Origin: Sporobolomyces roseus
Lineage: Eukaryota > Basidiomycota > Microbotryomycetes > Sporidiobolales > Sporidiobolaceae
NCBI GenBank assembly: GCA_016617785.1
Contig: JADILM010000010.1
Location: forward strand, 372,001 to 436,000
Reading direction: 5' to 3'
DNA: 64,000 nt
Below the pieces are notes generated by a model. It saw only the letters and a list, made by a program, of their open reading frames with translations, was not told where the DNA came from and made no database searches. The position numbers and the translations under genes are program-made. Shown in pieces: positions 35,569-46,938 of this stretch (its first letter is position 1; every line of letters starts with the position of its first letter).

Positions 35569-36937
35569 TCAACGCATCCACCATTTCCCTTGAGCTTTAC
35601 GACTATTCTCCCACTTCTCGAGATCATCCTCCGTTCTCCAGCCCTCCGCTTCCTCGAGCCATTCCTTCCACTGCAGTCGTTTTCCCTCTCGATCTCGCTC
35701 TATCACCTCGATCCACCAATTCTTCCATCTCAGTTTGTCTCTAGTCACATCATCTGATAACCAACGTAGCAGTTCTCGAGCTCTCTTCTCTGTTGGAGTG
35801 AGCGAGGCAATCGGATTTGACAGTAGATAACTTCTGAAGTCGATCGCGGCTGAGAAGACACCAACCGAGTATCTGGTCGTATCGGCATGAAGGCGGACTG
35901 ATCACGGAGGAAGGACAAGAGATGGTCAGTTGCCTACACGTACGAGAGAGAGCAGAGGGCAAGGCTTGTGACGAACCGAGGGCAAGAAGAGCATCAAGAG
36001 CATTCTCGACGAACCAATAAACCTCCTTCAAAACCACTTTCCTGCCATAGATCCACTTGAGTACCTCTATGAGCTGACCCCACGATGGATGATTTCGTTC
36101 TTGTTGCGATAGATTCAAGTCGACGGATTTGAGCCGGAGTTCTGAGCGAATCTTCTCGAGATCAGGTTGGATTCCGATTAGACGCCCGTTCAACGGCCAG
36201 AAGGAGACTGCTTTAAAAACGCCGGAATCGGGCCTCTGAGACCAATTGTAAACGGGGGAACAGGCGCAGAAGAATTCGACTTGTGCTCGATGAAACGAGA
36301 ACGAGTATAAAGGATCGATCGGATCTTGCGTCAAGTAGAGGTCGTAATCCGAGGGAGCGATAGATTGTTGAAGAACTCTGATAGGAGTGTAGAGGATGGA
36401 GACAGCGGAACGGAGTGGGAGAGGGGTCGGAGAGCGTTGGAGGACAGGAAAGGAGCTTCGAGAATGGCGAGACCTTAGAGGAGAGCGTGATCGACTTGCT
36501 TGCGACTTGGAAGATTGAGTACGGCGTCGTTCGTCACGGCGAGAGTGAGCTTGATGAGATGGTTCTCGACGTCGACGTCTAGAAGAGGATTCTGAATTCG
36601 CAACGTTTTCGAAATCCTCCTGTTCGGCCCTGCGTCTCCTCCTACTTTCCCGATCATCTTTCATGTCCTTCTCTGACAATGTGACGTCTTCTTTCCTGGT
36701 CGCCGTCCTCCTCCTCTCAATTTCCCTCGTTTCCTCGCCTGTCTCGACTTTATTCTCCAGACTTCCGGCGGATCCTGCTTCTGAAGGTCCCCACCATTCT
36801 TCCTTGAGCTTGATAAGGCTCTTCTGGGGTCGTAGTGAGCAGTCTGCTGAGTGGATTGGTCGAATCTTTGAGTCGATGAGGGAGGAAGAAGGGAAGAGCG
36901 AGAAGAGCAGAGGGAGCTGTTCTGATATCGCAGTCAT
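35569..36937 (-). CDS. Orphan protein B, tandem paralog of the gene at 33.8-35.0 kb
   Basis: Function not recognised. Two exons, 36937-35977 and 35897-35569, give 429 aa (MTAISEQLPLLFSLF start). The intron (79 bp) has donor GTTCGT and interrupts the same codon position as in paralog A, where the donor is GTAAGC. Shared blocks with A: LPLRSAVSILYTPIRVLQ, LTQDPIDPLYSFSFHRAQVE, LKWIYGRKVVLKEVYWFVE, RARELLRWL, and the Trp-rich tail LRWKNWWIEVIERDREG with KEWLEEAEGWRTEDDLEKW. A long Arg/Ser-rich disordered stretch (residues about 75-160) precedes the folded part. No known domain is apparent to me. It is divergent from the PH-domain gene by 348 bp. Confidence 0.72.
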
Positions 36938-37285
36938 CTTGATAAGATGCTGAAGGGATCAAGAGTGTTTTGTTACTCCTTCGAGTTGAGGGAGAAGAGG
37001 GAAGAGGGAAAGAAGAGTGTTCTGAGTCAGGGGTAAAAGTGAAAGGAGGAAAGGAGAGAGAGGGGAAGGGGAACGAGGGAGTGGTTGGTTTCGTTCGTTG
37101 TTCCTCTTCCAAGCTTCACAGGCTCCCTCGATAGCTCATAGTCAAGACCTGCCTCTCCCCTCGCTCAGGCCCTCTCCATCGATGACTTCACCTTGACTCC
37201 TCTTCTCTCCTTTCCATTCTCCCACTTCTCTGCTTTAGCTCTGTCGACCTTGAACCGAACCACAAGGAGAACGGCAGCTGAGTGG
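36938..37285. promoter_or_regulatory. Divergent promoter region, orphan B and PH-domain gene
   Basis: A 348-bp head-to-head spacer, purine-rich on the left half and CT-rich on the right half, as expected for two opposed 5' regions. No motif identified. Confidence 0.4.
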
Positions 37286-40200
37286 ATGCTCAACAGCTGG
37301 ACTTATGGCTGGTTTGGCCAACCCGCATCGAATCCACCTGTTCAAAAGTCACAAGATCAATCTCACCTTCAGACCGCACAAGCAGGTCGCTCATCTCAGC
37401 AACTAGATCAGCAACATACAAGACCGACGACACGAGTTGGACTACTGGAGGGAAGCGAATGGAAAGGAAATGGAGAAGAAGAGATTTCCCCAACCAGCGC
37501 AGACAGCTTCAAGACTGCTCCAGATGGCTATGGAAGGACGCGAGCGAGCGGTCATCATCAAGTGCGCTTCGAAGAAGCGTCATCGATTCGTCCAGTCCAA
37601 CCCAGTCGGAACCAGATTCCCATCAATTCTCCTCACGCTCCCTCTCGACCTCCTTTCCCAGCTCTAGCCATCTCTTCCAACACTCTGAACCGACTCAAGG
37701 CTCAGATATCATCGAGATCTCTTCCTCCGAGATCACCTCCGCTACAATCGATTCCTGATCAACCGAAGAACAAGAATCGAGGAGAGTTGTTCGATGTTCG
37801 GCCCTCTCCTCAGCCTCAGAACCTTCCTCCTCCTCGGCACAGCTTCGATCATCGTAATATGATACACTCTGGAAGGTACGGAGAGCCTGGAACGAGTCTA
37901 GGCGACGAAGGGAGGGAGCGACATCGAGTCTGCACAGAGGAATGGCAAGACAATGGCGAGTGTGTCCCTTCTCTCCTCGGCTATCAATATCATAGTCCTT
38001 CTTCTGACTCCGCTTGAGCTACTGACCTCACCCTCACAGGAATGAGCCCTACCTGAACCGAAGAAATCATCACCCTTCAGACCAATCTTTCCGGTTTCCT
38101 CTACAACTCGACCACTCTCAGTTCGATTCTACCCATCTCCAAGTTGATCCGACTCTGCCTTGTCCCCATCCTAGCTACTCTCACGACAGCCTCGGGCTAC
38201 ACCATGCACTCGATTTCGACGGTCCACCTCAGTTTTTCGATCATCGAGATTCACCTTCGTTCCCATTTCCCGCTCGCGGACCCGCATTCCCTGCACACGA
38301 CATCCACTCTCCTTCTGCTCGACGACCGTCGTCGATTGATAGCGAAGCGACACTTCACGAAGCCTCTCATTCCTCGCCCAATCGCCCAATTTCCACTCGT
38401 CGCCAACTCAGCTCAACGATTCCTTTCTCTCACGATTCCCGTCGCATGTTGAATCCATATGGAACGAATGAGCGAGATAGTGATCGACATGTCGAAGAAC
38501 ATCGGCGAATGGCGGAAAAATGGGAGAGGAGCGTGGAAGAGGAGGTGAGGAAACGGATTGAGCTGGAGAGAAGACTTGGAGGCTTCGAGAGCCGAGAGGC
38601 CCTCAAAGGTACTCAGCTATGGAGCTCACGAGGAAAGAAGCAACTGGAGTGCGGGGAACGATCTTCGGAGAACCCGGCTCTCTCGTCGAGATCAACAAGC
38701 TCGGTCGGATTCTTTCCGGAACTTCCTCTTCAGCGCGAGATGTTCCTCTTCGAAGTGAGCGCTTCTCACTCATCAAGTTGACGCACTGAAGTGCTGACTT
38801 GGGCGTCACTGAGCTCACAGGGTCTTCTCCTCGTCCCACCACCGAACTTCACCTCACTCACCGAAATCGCTAAACTACATCACTCCCACTGGATATCTTA
38901 TCACGCGATCCTGACAACTCGTGCACTTCACTTCCTCGTCAACTCGAATCCCTCGACTCAAACACCGATTCTCGTTCTCGACTTTGAACATTGCAAATCG
39001 CTCAACAAGCCTAGAGAGCTGAGGGATCGAGAGAAGCTGTTCTCGTTTGTGGTGGAGATGGAGAAGGGGAAGAAACGATACTTCGCTTGCGAATCTGGGA
39101 GGGATTGGATGACTTGGTCGAACAAGATTCGGTGAGCGACCGTTACCATTCGCTGTCTCCGTCACTCCACCTGCTGATTGGACAAACAACTTGACAGGGA
39201 GCTCATTGATCTCGCTCATGGAAGAGCTCCGCCGACTCTCGAAAACGCTTTCGATTCAAACTCTGCTGCCTCCCGACGCAACCCCGCCGCTATCACCCGA
39301 ACTCTCTCTGCTTCCCAATCGAAACCTCCCACTTTCGCCTACTCTCCCCGCTCAATGCAAATCAAACGACACCTCGAGGATCTAGAGGAGATTTCGAAAT
39401 TACTCGATCAAGGTGCGCAAAGTCACAACGCTCGAGACGACACAAGCGGGAGACGACCACAAAAGATCGGTCCGAAACGAGTGCGGGGGTATCAAGAGAC
39501 AAAGGAAGATTGGATGAAGAGGTTCAACGAGGATTTGCAGGTCAGAGCATTCATGAACGCGGATCCGAACAATCCTCGTCAAGATGAATGGCGTTCTTCA
39601 CAACCTCCTTATCCTCCCGCTTCTCCAGCTCCTCTTCTCCCTCAAGATCCTCCACGTCGACTACGAAAACCTCGACCCCGTTCTCGGTCGTTCGGCATCA
39701 CTCCTGGAGAACTCGACCTTGCTCGCTCAATCTTCGAAGATCTATCGAGGAAGAACGCTGCGAATGATGGAGAGGTCGACGAGACACGTCGGAGAGTCGA
39801 GTCTATAGGAGAGAGGATCGAAGAATTGAGAAATAGTATCGAGGCGAGAATTGGAGAGGGAAAAGAGGATGAGATAGCGAAAGATTGGATCGACCGAGTG
39901 AGTTCGCTCTTTCCTCAGATCAACTTCCTTGCTCATATAAGCTGATCGGAAAGATTGAAGGACGAACAGCTCGAATACTTGAGTGCGATCAACGATACTC
40001 GTTTGAAAGGTCATCGCAGAGACGCATCTCTCGGTCAAGGTGGATTCAATGTCTCTTCGTCTCAGGAGGAGGAGGAAGTACTGCGAACAATACATGACGA
40101 GCTGAAGAGTATGCTATACGATCGAGAAGGGCACGGGTTCGACGAGAAGAGGTGGTCGAGAAGCTATGAAAAGGTAGATCGAGAATTGGAGAGTATCCGA

Positions 40201-41425
40201 GTTTGAGGCTGATACATCTGGCGTTTCGCATCTACAGGCAGATCTCACGAGTCTGAGACGAACAACAAGCAGAGAGCGAGAAGTCACAGATTATCTCGAG
40301 AAGTCATCGAGAGCTCCTCATCCGGCACGAAACGGCTCGTTCATCGTCTCTCAGTCTGAGCTGACCTCACTTTGACGGACCTGACAGCCACCTCAAGAGC
40401 TTCTCAATCTCTTCCGAGATCAGCAACATCGTGAGTTCTCGATTCCTCGACTAGACAAAGCGTCGTTCGCTGATTCAGGACACTGTACAGATCTCGACGA
40501 GAGTCGCCGATTTCAACAAGACCAGTCGGGAGCTTTAGCGGCCTTAGTCAGAGTGAGCTCCTATCTATCTCGCTAGCGATCCCGCTGCTCATCGTGCTTG
40601 ACTGCTCAGAATCTGCACGCGAATCAGAAGATTCTCTACGACCGACTCCCCAAAGTTCAGCAAGCTTCGTCGATTCTCAGAACCATCAATGATCCCTCTA
40701 CCAATTTAGCTCTGGCTACAGATACACTAGGTCATGATGAAGGAGGAAGAAATCGTTCAAACGACATTCCCCTTTCGAAATTTCTCCCTCTCGAAAACCC
40801 TCGCAAAGATTATCGCTTGATTCCGAGTGATGGCAGAATAGCAGACAGAGCTATACCTCCCTCACAGGTTCATGCTTGGCGACAAGGAGACCAGTTGAAT
40901 CGAAGAGGCAGCGGGAACAAAGAAGGTGTTCGCTTTTGGGGTGCGTCGATACTGTTCTTTCAGTCTTCCTCTTCATCGCGGCGCTGACCTGATAGCTTGA
41001 AGATAGGCGTACCTGATCCTGTATCTTCTACTTATCATCAATCGAGACTCAAAGGTGGACTTGAAGCTGCTCGAGCGGCGAAAGAGATCGCTCAATTCGA
41101 AACGGAGAAACAAGACTTCGCACCTCCTCCGCCCTACGAGGCTGACATGAGCATCTCAAGGCGACTGACTTTGCGAAGGAAGCAGAAGACAAACCCTGAC
41201 AATAAGGGGTTGAAGAGAGAGTCGGGGGAAGAATCGAGGAAAGGTTTCGAAGGGAAAGAGGGATTTGATCCTGCTGCTCAAGCTTGTGAGATTTCTTGTT
41301 TGCTCTCCTCGAAGAATGCTCGTCTCTGATCGTTGTATTCCTGTTGGGCGGTAGTCGCTGTGTACGAAGTGTTGTCGAAGCTGGCAGAAAAGCACAACAA
41401 GAAAGGAGCAACGGAGAAGCAGTAG
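37286..41425 (+). CDS. Large PH-like domain and coiled-coil protein, function unknown
   Basis: My eleven-exon model sums to 1,182 codons in frame: 37286-37959, 38040-38754, 38821-39131, 39198-39897, 39961-40200, 40238-40345, 40388-40430, 40479-40552, 40610-40940, 41007-41285 and 41355-41425. Start MLNSWTYGWFGQP. Residues 1 to about 400 are disordered. A short coiled coil (VEEEVRKRIELERRLGGFE) precedes a PH-like fold at about 455-570 (GLLLVPPPNFTSLTEIAKLH, HAILTTRALHFLV, KKRYFACESGRDWMTWSNKI, with the typical C-terminal Trp helix). Two more coiled-coil stretches follow (about 735-800, and LHANQKILYDRLPKVQQ). The C-terminal segment is conserved-looking but unrecognised. Probably a membrane- or cortex-associated scaffold (inference). 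Small internal exons of 43 and 74 nt are the least certain part. Confidence 0.72.
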
Positions 41426-42046
41426 AATCTAGATGGAGTGTATTCGATCGTTCATTGAGATTACGCAAGACTCCTCCTTTGACGTTTAAGACCTATTGAA
41501 GTCGAGTTGACTGTGAGATCGGATTGAGCGACAGCGAGAGAATCGAAAAGTCGTTCGCACTTCCCTCTTGTACGGCGGCTCGAGGGGTCGCCTCGCATTC
41601 TTCGACGTCCTCCTCAATCTTCAGAGCCATTCTCAGCCGGAAAGCGAGACTCGCGGGGCTCACAAGGAGACCTTTTCAGTTCCTCGAAACTCCCTCTGCG
41701 GGTTCTCCTCCCTGCGACATTCGTTCGAACTCCTGTTCAGTTCACTTCTCTAGTGAAGCCCCTATCACTAGTTTGCGACCTTATCAGATTCGTAGCTTGT
41801 TGTCTTGGTGAATAGGAACCCAAGATTGATGAGAAGAAAGAGGTCGAAGGAGAGAAGCGTTGAACACTTAGTGAACCTCAAAAGAGCGATAGATACGGTT
41901 CAAGAGCTCTTCTAACAGCTCACGAGCAGTCTCAGCAGAATACAGAGCGACAGAGTTGGAGGAAGGAGCGAGAGTTGTTCGAAGTTCGAGTCCAACTTTC
42001 TCTCTCCTACACCTCACTCGATATCACCGACAGTCCTCTCACAAGC
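41426..42046 (+). promoter_or_regulatory. Upstream region of F-box/LRR-like copy 1, duplicated with copy 2
   Basis: A 621-bp spacer. From about 41510 it aligns, in inverse orientation, with 63289-63822 upstream of copy 2. Conserved pieces include a stretch beginning GAGAGAATCGAAAA near 41538 and the block just before the ATG with TCACTCGATATCACCGACAG. Similarity is clearly lower than in the coding tract (many substitutions). It is promoter/5' UTR carried along in the duplication. Confidence 0.6.
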
Positions 42047-43195
42047 ATGTCGAAGCAACAGAAAACTATACGAACGCGCGAACAAGCAGCAGCGCGAATC
42101 CTCGACCTCAGTGGATACCTTTCATCTCCGAGATTCATTCACAGACCTTTCGATCAAACCGTCACGACGCCAGTGGTGCGAGAATTAGAGGAGATCATGA
42201 GAGGACTATCGAGACTGGGCTACGAGGTGTGTACTCAATTGTCAGCTGAGGGCAAGTGTTTGGCTAACATTTCGTCTTTCGCTCTCTTTCTTGCTCTCTT
42301 CCATAGCCAAACTCTTCCGCTCAACAACTCCTCTTATCCGCTTTATCCGTCTTCTCTAAAGCTCCCCTCGACGAACCCACCCCCTTTTCGACCCTCATTT
42401 CTGCCTCGAAACTCCTCGATTCTGCCCTCTCCCTTTCAACCTCCGCTTCCCCCTTTCCACTGTCAAATCAGCATCTCCCGAATGAAATCCTCTACCTCAT
42501 CCTCGACCACGTCAAAGCTGATTCGGCTATCTGGCGACGCAGAATCACCCTTCACTCTCTTATCGCAACCTCGATTCAATGGCGCAGGATCGCTCTCCCC
42601 ACTTCACAGTCTCAATTGATCATCACCTCTTATCAAGAGCTCGAGGAATGTCTTGACGGAAGGACATACTTGAAACTCCTACCTCCGACCAACACCCTCG
42701 ACCTCGTCCACATCGATCTTTCAGATGAATGCGGCCGCGACTTGAAGCCTGAGTTGAGCTGGAAGGTCCATCGAAGATTCAAGGTCAAGCAGCTTACGTT
42801 GGATCTCACCATGGACTCGAACTTTGTCGATGACTGGTTCGAGTGGGCAAGCAACTGGTTGATGGAGGTTGCAAGTTTTACCTTGAAATTGGCAGGCGAT
42901 GATGAGGACGAGTACAGGCGCGCGGCTAGAGCGTTCTTTGGCGAATTTTTTGCCCGCAGCCACGACCGGATGGAGTTCTACCTAGGTCGAAAGCCAATAA
43001 TCACATCGTCCGGGTTGGTGGAAGGACGACTGAGCGAGTCACTTGAGGCGAACCCCCACGTGGCCAATCTACCAATGTTCATGGACTACTCTGTACTCTC
43101 AACCCCTTGGCTCGCTTTCACGGTACCAGCATTCCTCCTCGAACCTATTGCTACCGGCCTACTACCTGAGGACGGAGATCTCGACATTCCGCCTT
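41510..43195 (+). repeat. Left arm of a long inverted duplication
   Basis: About 1.7 kb matching 62120-63822 in reverse orientation, 18-19 kb apart. It covers the upstream region, exon 1, the intron and two thirds of exon 2 of the F-box/LRR-like gene. Similarity is uneven: moderate in the flank and N-terminus, almost perfect from about 42680 to 43120, then falling sharply. Confidence 0.85.
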
Positions 43196-43764
43196 CCCGA
43201 CTAGAACGTCTCGAACTCACCCTCGAATTCGAGCCGTCCGATCCCGCAGAGGCACTCCGACAGCTCGACGCATTCTTCTCAACCGTTTCACTTAAACTCG
43301 AACGACTCGCCATCCGCCTTCGTCTCACTTCCCCTCATCCTTCGACTCTTGACGAAACGACGTTCACGGATCACTTCATCGACGGGCTCCGCTCGTGCTC
43401 CCAACTCGACCACCTCGAGATCGGAGGATTTGGACTCTCCGCCGACTACCTCGCCCGCCTCATTCGTCTCCCTCTTGTCACACTCATCATACTCCCTATC
43501 CTACCACTCCCATCTCTCATCGAACTGCGAGCTCTCGTGGTCAGCACACCGGGCCTCTCAACCTCCGGCCTCAAAGCGCTCTCCCTTCAGAAGACTGACG
43601 AGCAGATGAGTTCGGAGGATCACAAGATGCTGCACTACGCGTACAAAGCAGTTGGTGTCACCTTAAGCCCCGATCTTGTATGGCAGAGAGGGTGGCAGTC
43701 GGAACACGCGGATGAAGATTACGAGATCGTGTTGAAACTCGCGAACGAGGCTCGGGTGGCATAG
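42047..43764 (+). CDS. F-box/LRR-like protein, copy 1
   Basis: Exons 42047-42226 and 42307-43764 give 545 aa. Exon 1 (MSKQQKTIRTREQAAARIL) is helical. Exon 2 opens with PNSSAQQLLLSAL, then an F-box-like segment (HLPNEILYLILDHVKADSAI, WRRIALP) at about residues 120-165. A middle region (CGRDLKPELSWKVHRRFK, DWFEWASNWLMEVASF) follows. Next are leucine-rich, LRR-like strands (LERLELTLEF, LERLAIRLRLTSPH, LDHLEIGGFGL, LPLVTLIILP) to the stop. F-box/LRR proteins usually recruit substrates to SCF ubiquitin ligases; that role is inferred. The middle is nearly identical to copy 2, while the LRR-like end is only about half identical. Confidence 0.75.
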
Positions 43765-44055
43765 GGCCTATAGCTGAGGTGCAATTGGGAAGGACTTTAG
43801 AGCTCCTTGAACAAAATGTTGTCTTCGTGAGAGTGAGAGAGTTGGGTGAAACGAGAAGAGCAAGCTTCAAAAGCGAAATTACCAAGTTGCGAAACTCTGT
43901 CGCTTCGAAATTTTTCGTCGGATGTCTCCCGAGTCTCGGTCATTCGCTCATATCGCGCACTAGAAGTTAGTCAACGCTCATTCAGAGCGAGATGTCGAAA
44001 TGGAAGAATTCGAAAAATACTCTTCCCTCAACTTTCAACCATTCATCTCAACAAC

Positions 44056-46685
44056 ATGGGCAAAAGAGGAGCAGATAAAGAGCTCACACAGAACAACTGG
44101 CAAGAGAATGAAGACGAGTCCAACTCAGAGGTACGCCTTGTTCTCTCGCTGTCAATCAAATCGAGTTCTCCACTCATGTTTGATTCGCTGTTTCAGGGTG
44201 GATCTGGAGAGTTCAAGAAGGCTTCTGGATCACAGCTAGAGGGAAGAAAGTATGTACAATCCCTTGGGCACCTCATTACATAGCTTGAGCTGAACTGTGT
44301 GGGTTGACAGGATTCGAGGAATGCCCAAACGAAAGGGAGCTGCTGCTCCATCAACAGCTGCCCCTGCTGCCGAGGTGAGCTATCACAATCATCAGACATG
44401 CCATATCGATCACTCATTGGCCTTTGTATCACTAGAAACCCTCTGCATTCGGTGGCGCTTTCGCTGCTTCCTCCAATCCTTTCGCCGCTCTCAGTAGTAC
44501 TCCTTCGTCTTCCACCACACCCGCACCACCACTCTCGGCAAACACTTTCGGCTCATTCGGTACTTCCCCTGCCGCTTCCGAGCCACCAAAAGCCGCTTCA
44601 AACGGCACGCCTTCCTTCTCCTTCGGTTCTACCACTCCTTCTTTCGGCGCCGCTTCATCTTCCTCCTCGACTCCCGCCGCATCTTCAGGTTTCTCTTTCG
44701 GTGGACCGCCAGCAGCGAAATCTACACCTTCTTCTCCCGCCGCTGCACAGTCGACTTCAGCTTTCAAGTACTACACTTCCCTCAGAGGCCTCAATGTATC
44801 ACTTTCCGACTCCCTCGCGAAGGAACTCGAGAAGAACCCATTCTCAGATCTAGGGAAAGTGTTGGAGAAGTTGAAGCTGAAGTATGAGGACCACCGAGCG
44901 AAGATTCAGAAGGAATTCGACAGTGGTTCTGGGTCAGTGAAGCAGGTTGAGGAGAAGGGCAAGGACAAGGAGATGGAAGTTGATGGAGGTAGACCGACAC
45001 CTCCGACTATCCCTTCAATCTTCACGACCCCTCCCGCTGCGGCAGCTGCGCCCGAACCCAAAAAAGTCGAGGAGAAGAAATCGGATGTACCTGCCCTCCC
45101 TACCGCACCTGCAGTCTTCTCCTTCGCTGGCTCGACATTCAAACCTTCTGCCTCGAATCTTCCCGCTGCTTCGTCTGCTCCTCCTCCTTCAGGAGGTTTC
45201 GTCTTCAAAACCGATGCTCCCGCCGATCCTTATGCCGAGAAGAGCTCCTTCAAATTCCCCGTCGCCCCCACTCCTGCTCCTTCGACACCTTCTACATCGA
45301 CTCCCGCACCGTCGACTTCAGCTCCCGCACCGTCGAAACCCTCCACTTCCCCTATCACCGCTCCTTCCGCACCCAAACTTGCACCAGCGAAACTCACCAA
45401 TCCTCCCGCTAAACCCAGTCCACTCCGATTCGGTCAAAGCGTTTCTCCTCCCTCCTCTCCCGCTGCAAACGAATCGGAAAAGAAGAAGGATGAACCGGTC
45501 AAGTCGAAGAGTGGATTCTCATTCGGCGCAACTTTCGGTTCAATCGCGAAGGGAGATGATGGAAAATCTAAGAAGGACGAGAGTGAGAAGAAGGAAGAGG
45601 AGAAGAAAGCAGAGGCTCCCAAATCTGGTGGATTCTCCTTCACTCCCTCGACTTCCTCCTCGACACCTGCTCCTTCAAGCGGTTTCACTTTCGGTTCTGC
45701 TGCTGCACCTTCTTCGGCCTCGACTCCTGCCAAAAGTGGCTTCACCTTCGGCGGATCGACCCCATTCTCGACTCCCGCAAACGCGTCCACCTCGAAAGCA
45801 GCTCCCTCACCTCCCATCGCCACCTCCTTCGGTTCTTCCTCTCCGCCTCAGTTCAGTTTCGGAGCAGCACTTCAACCGAAAGAGAAGGAGAAAAGCATGT
45901 TTGGAGGAGCGAAAGCCACGGGATTCGGATTCGGTAGTTCGATCGGAGGAACCTCAGCCCCTGCACCTTCAAGCGGTTTCTCGTTCGGACAACCAGCGAA
46001 GACGGCAGAAGGAGGAGAAGAGAAGAAGTCCGCGACAAGTACAGGTTTCGCTTTCGGTTCATCGGGATCAAGTTCGACTTCTTCGACCGGTTTCTCTTTC
46101 GGTTCGACCTCGACCGCGCCCGTTTCTTCAAACGGTTTCGCTTTCTCGGCAGCGAAACCAGTTGAGACCTCTACCTCCACCCCAACTTCGACTGAAGCTT
46201 CCCCTGCTCCCGAAGCATCGACCTCTGATTCTTCTTCGACAAATCAAACTCCCGGTGCGAATCCTTTTGCGGCTCCTGGAGCTGGAGAAGAAGGAGAGAC
46301 TGTACGTCACACGGTCAGGGGTAAACTGTGGAAGTTGGAGGATGGCGCGCATGAATTGGGGGTCGCGAATATCAGTATCAAGGAAAGGGAGGAGGATTCA
46401 AAGAAGAAGTTCAGGTTATTGGCGAGGAATGAGGTGAATGGTGCAGTATTGATGGTGAGTCGCGTATGTAGTCAGCTTTCGACGCGAGCCATGAGCTGAC
46501 CCCTTGTATGTCGACAGAACTTCTCACTTTATCCCAACTTTGCGCCGAACGTCCAGAAATCTTTCATCACTTTCCTCGGTTTCGATGCGGAAGGTAAACC
46601 GATGCAATATCGTATTCGAGTCAAGACGAAGGAGATGGTTGAAGAGCTGGAACAGAAATTGCAAGAAGTGGTCAAGGAGCTGTAG
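44056..46685 (+). CDS. NUP2: NUP50/NUP2-like FG nucleoporin with RanBP1 domain
   Basis: Nuclear-basket nucleoporin that helps recycle importin alpha with Ran-GTP. Exons: 44056-44130, 44197-44249, 44311-44374, 44436-46454, 46518-46685 (792 aa). The N-terminus MGKRGADKELTQNNWQENED fits the NUP50 importin-binding motif. The middle has many FG repeats of the form GF(S/T/A)FG(S/G) and SFG separated by Ser/Pro/Ala-rich spacers and Lys/Glu patches. The last 130 residues are a Ran-binding domain (VRHTVRGKLWKLE, FRLLARNEVNGAVLMNFSLY, then KTKEMVEELEQKL). Order and size fit NUP50/Nup2. Yeast naming is by similarity. Confidence 0.9.
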
Positions 46686-46938
46686 CAGCATTAAGCATCT
46701 TTTATCTCGCCTCTAATGAGCTTGTTTCGTTTTCTGTCGATCCATGACAATGTTGCATTCTATTCCCCTCTCGTATGAACGGACACAAACTGATGAACGG
46801 GCTTTCGAGAGGTTGCGAAAAAAGTGACCTCGATTCCTTTTTGCTTTCTCCTCTCTTCTCTCCACTTTCATACTGCGCTTCTGTCAGCCTCTGCTCGCTC
46901 GCCCACTCTTACTCACACTGACGAAGTCTCTCACAACA

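Noticed and set aside
44947..46437. A 496-codon open frame (Arg/Leu/Pro-rich) overlapping the nucleoporin in another + frame
   Set aside because: Repetitive TC/CG-rich FG-repeat DNA lacks stops in several frames. The frame has no intact domain, while the NUP50 frame has FG repeats and a RanBP1 domain.
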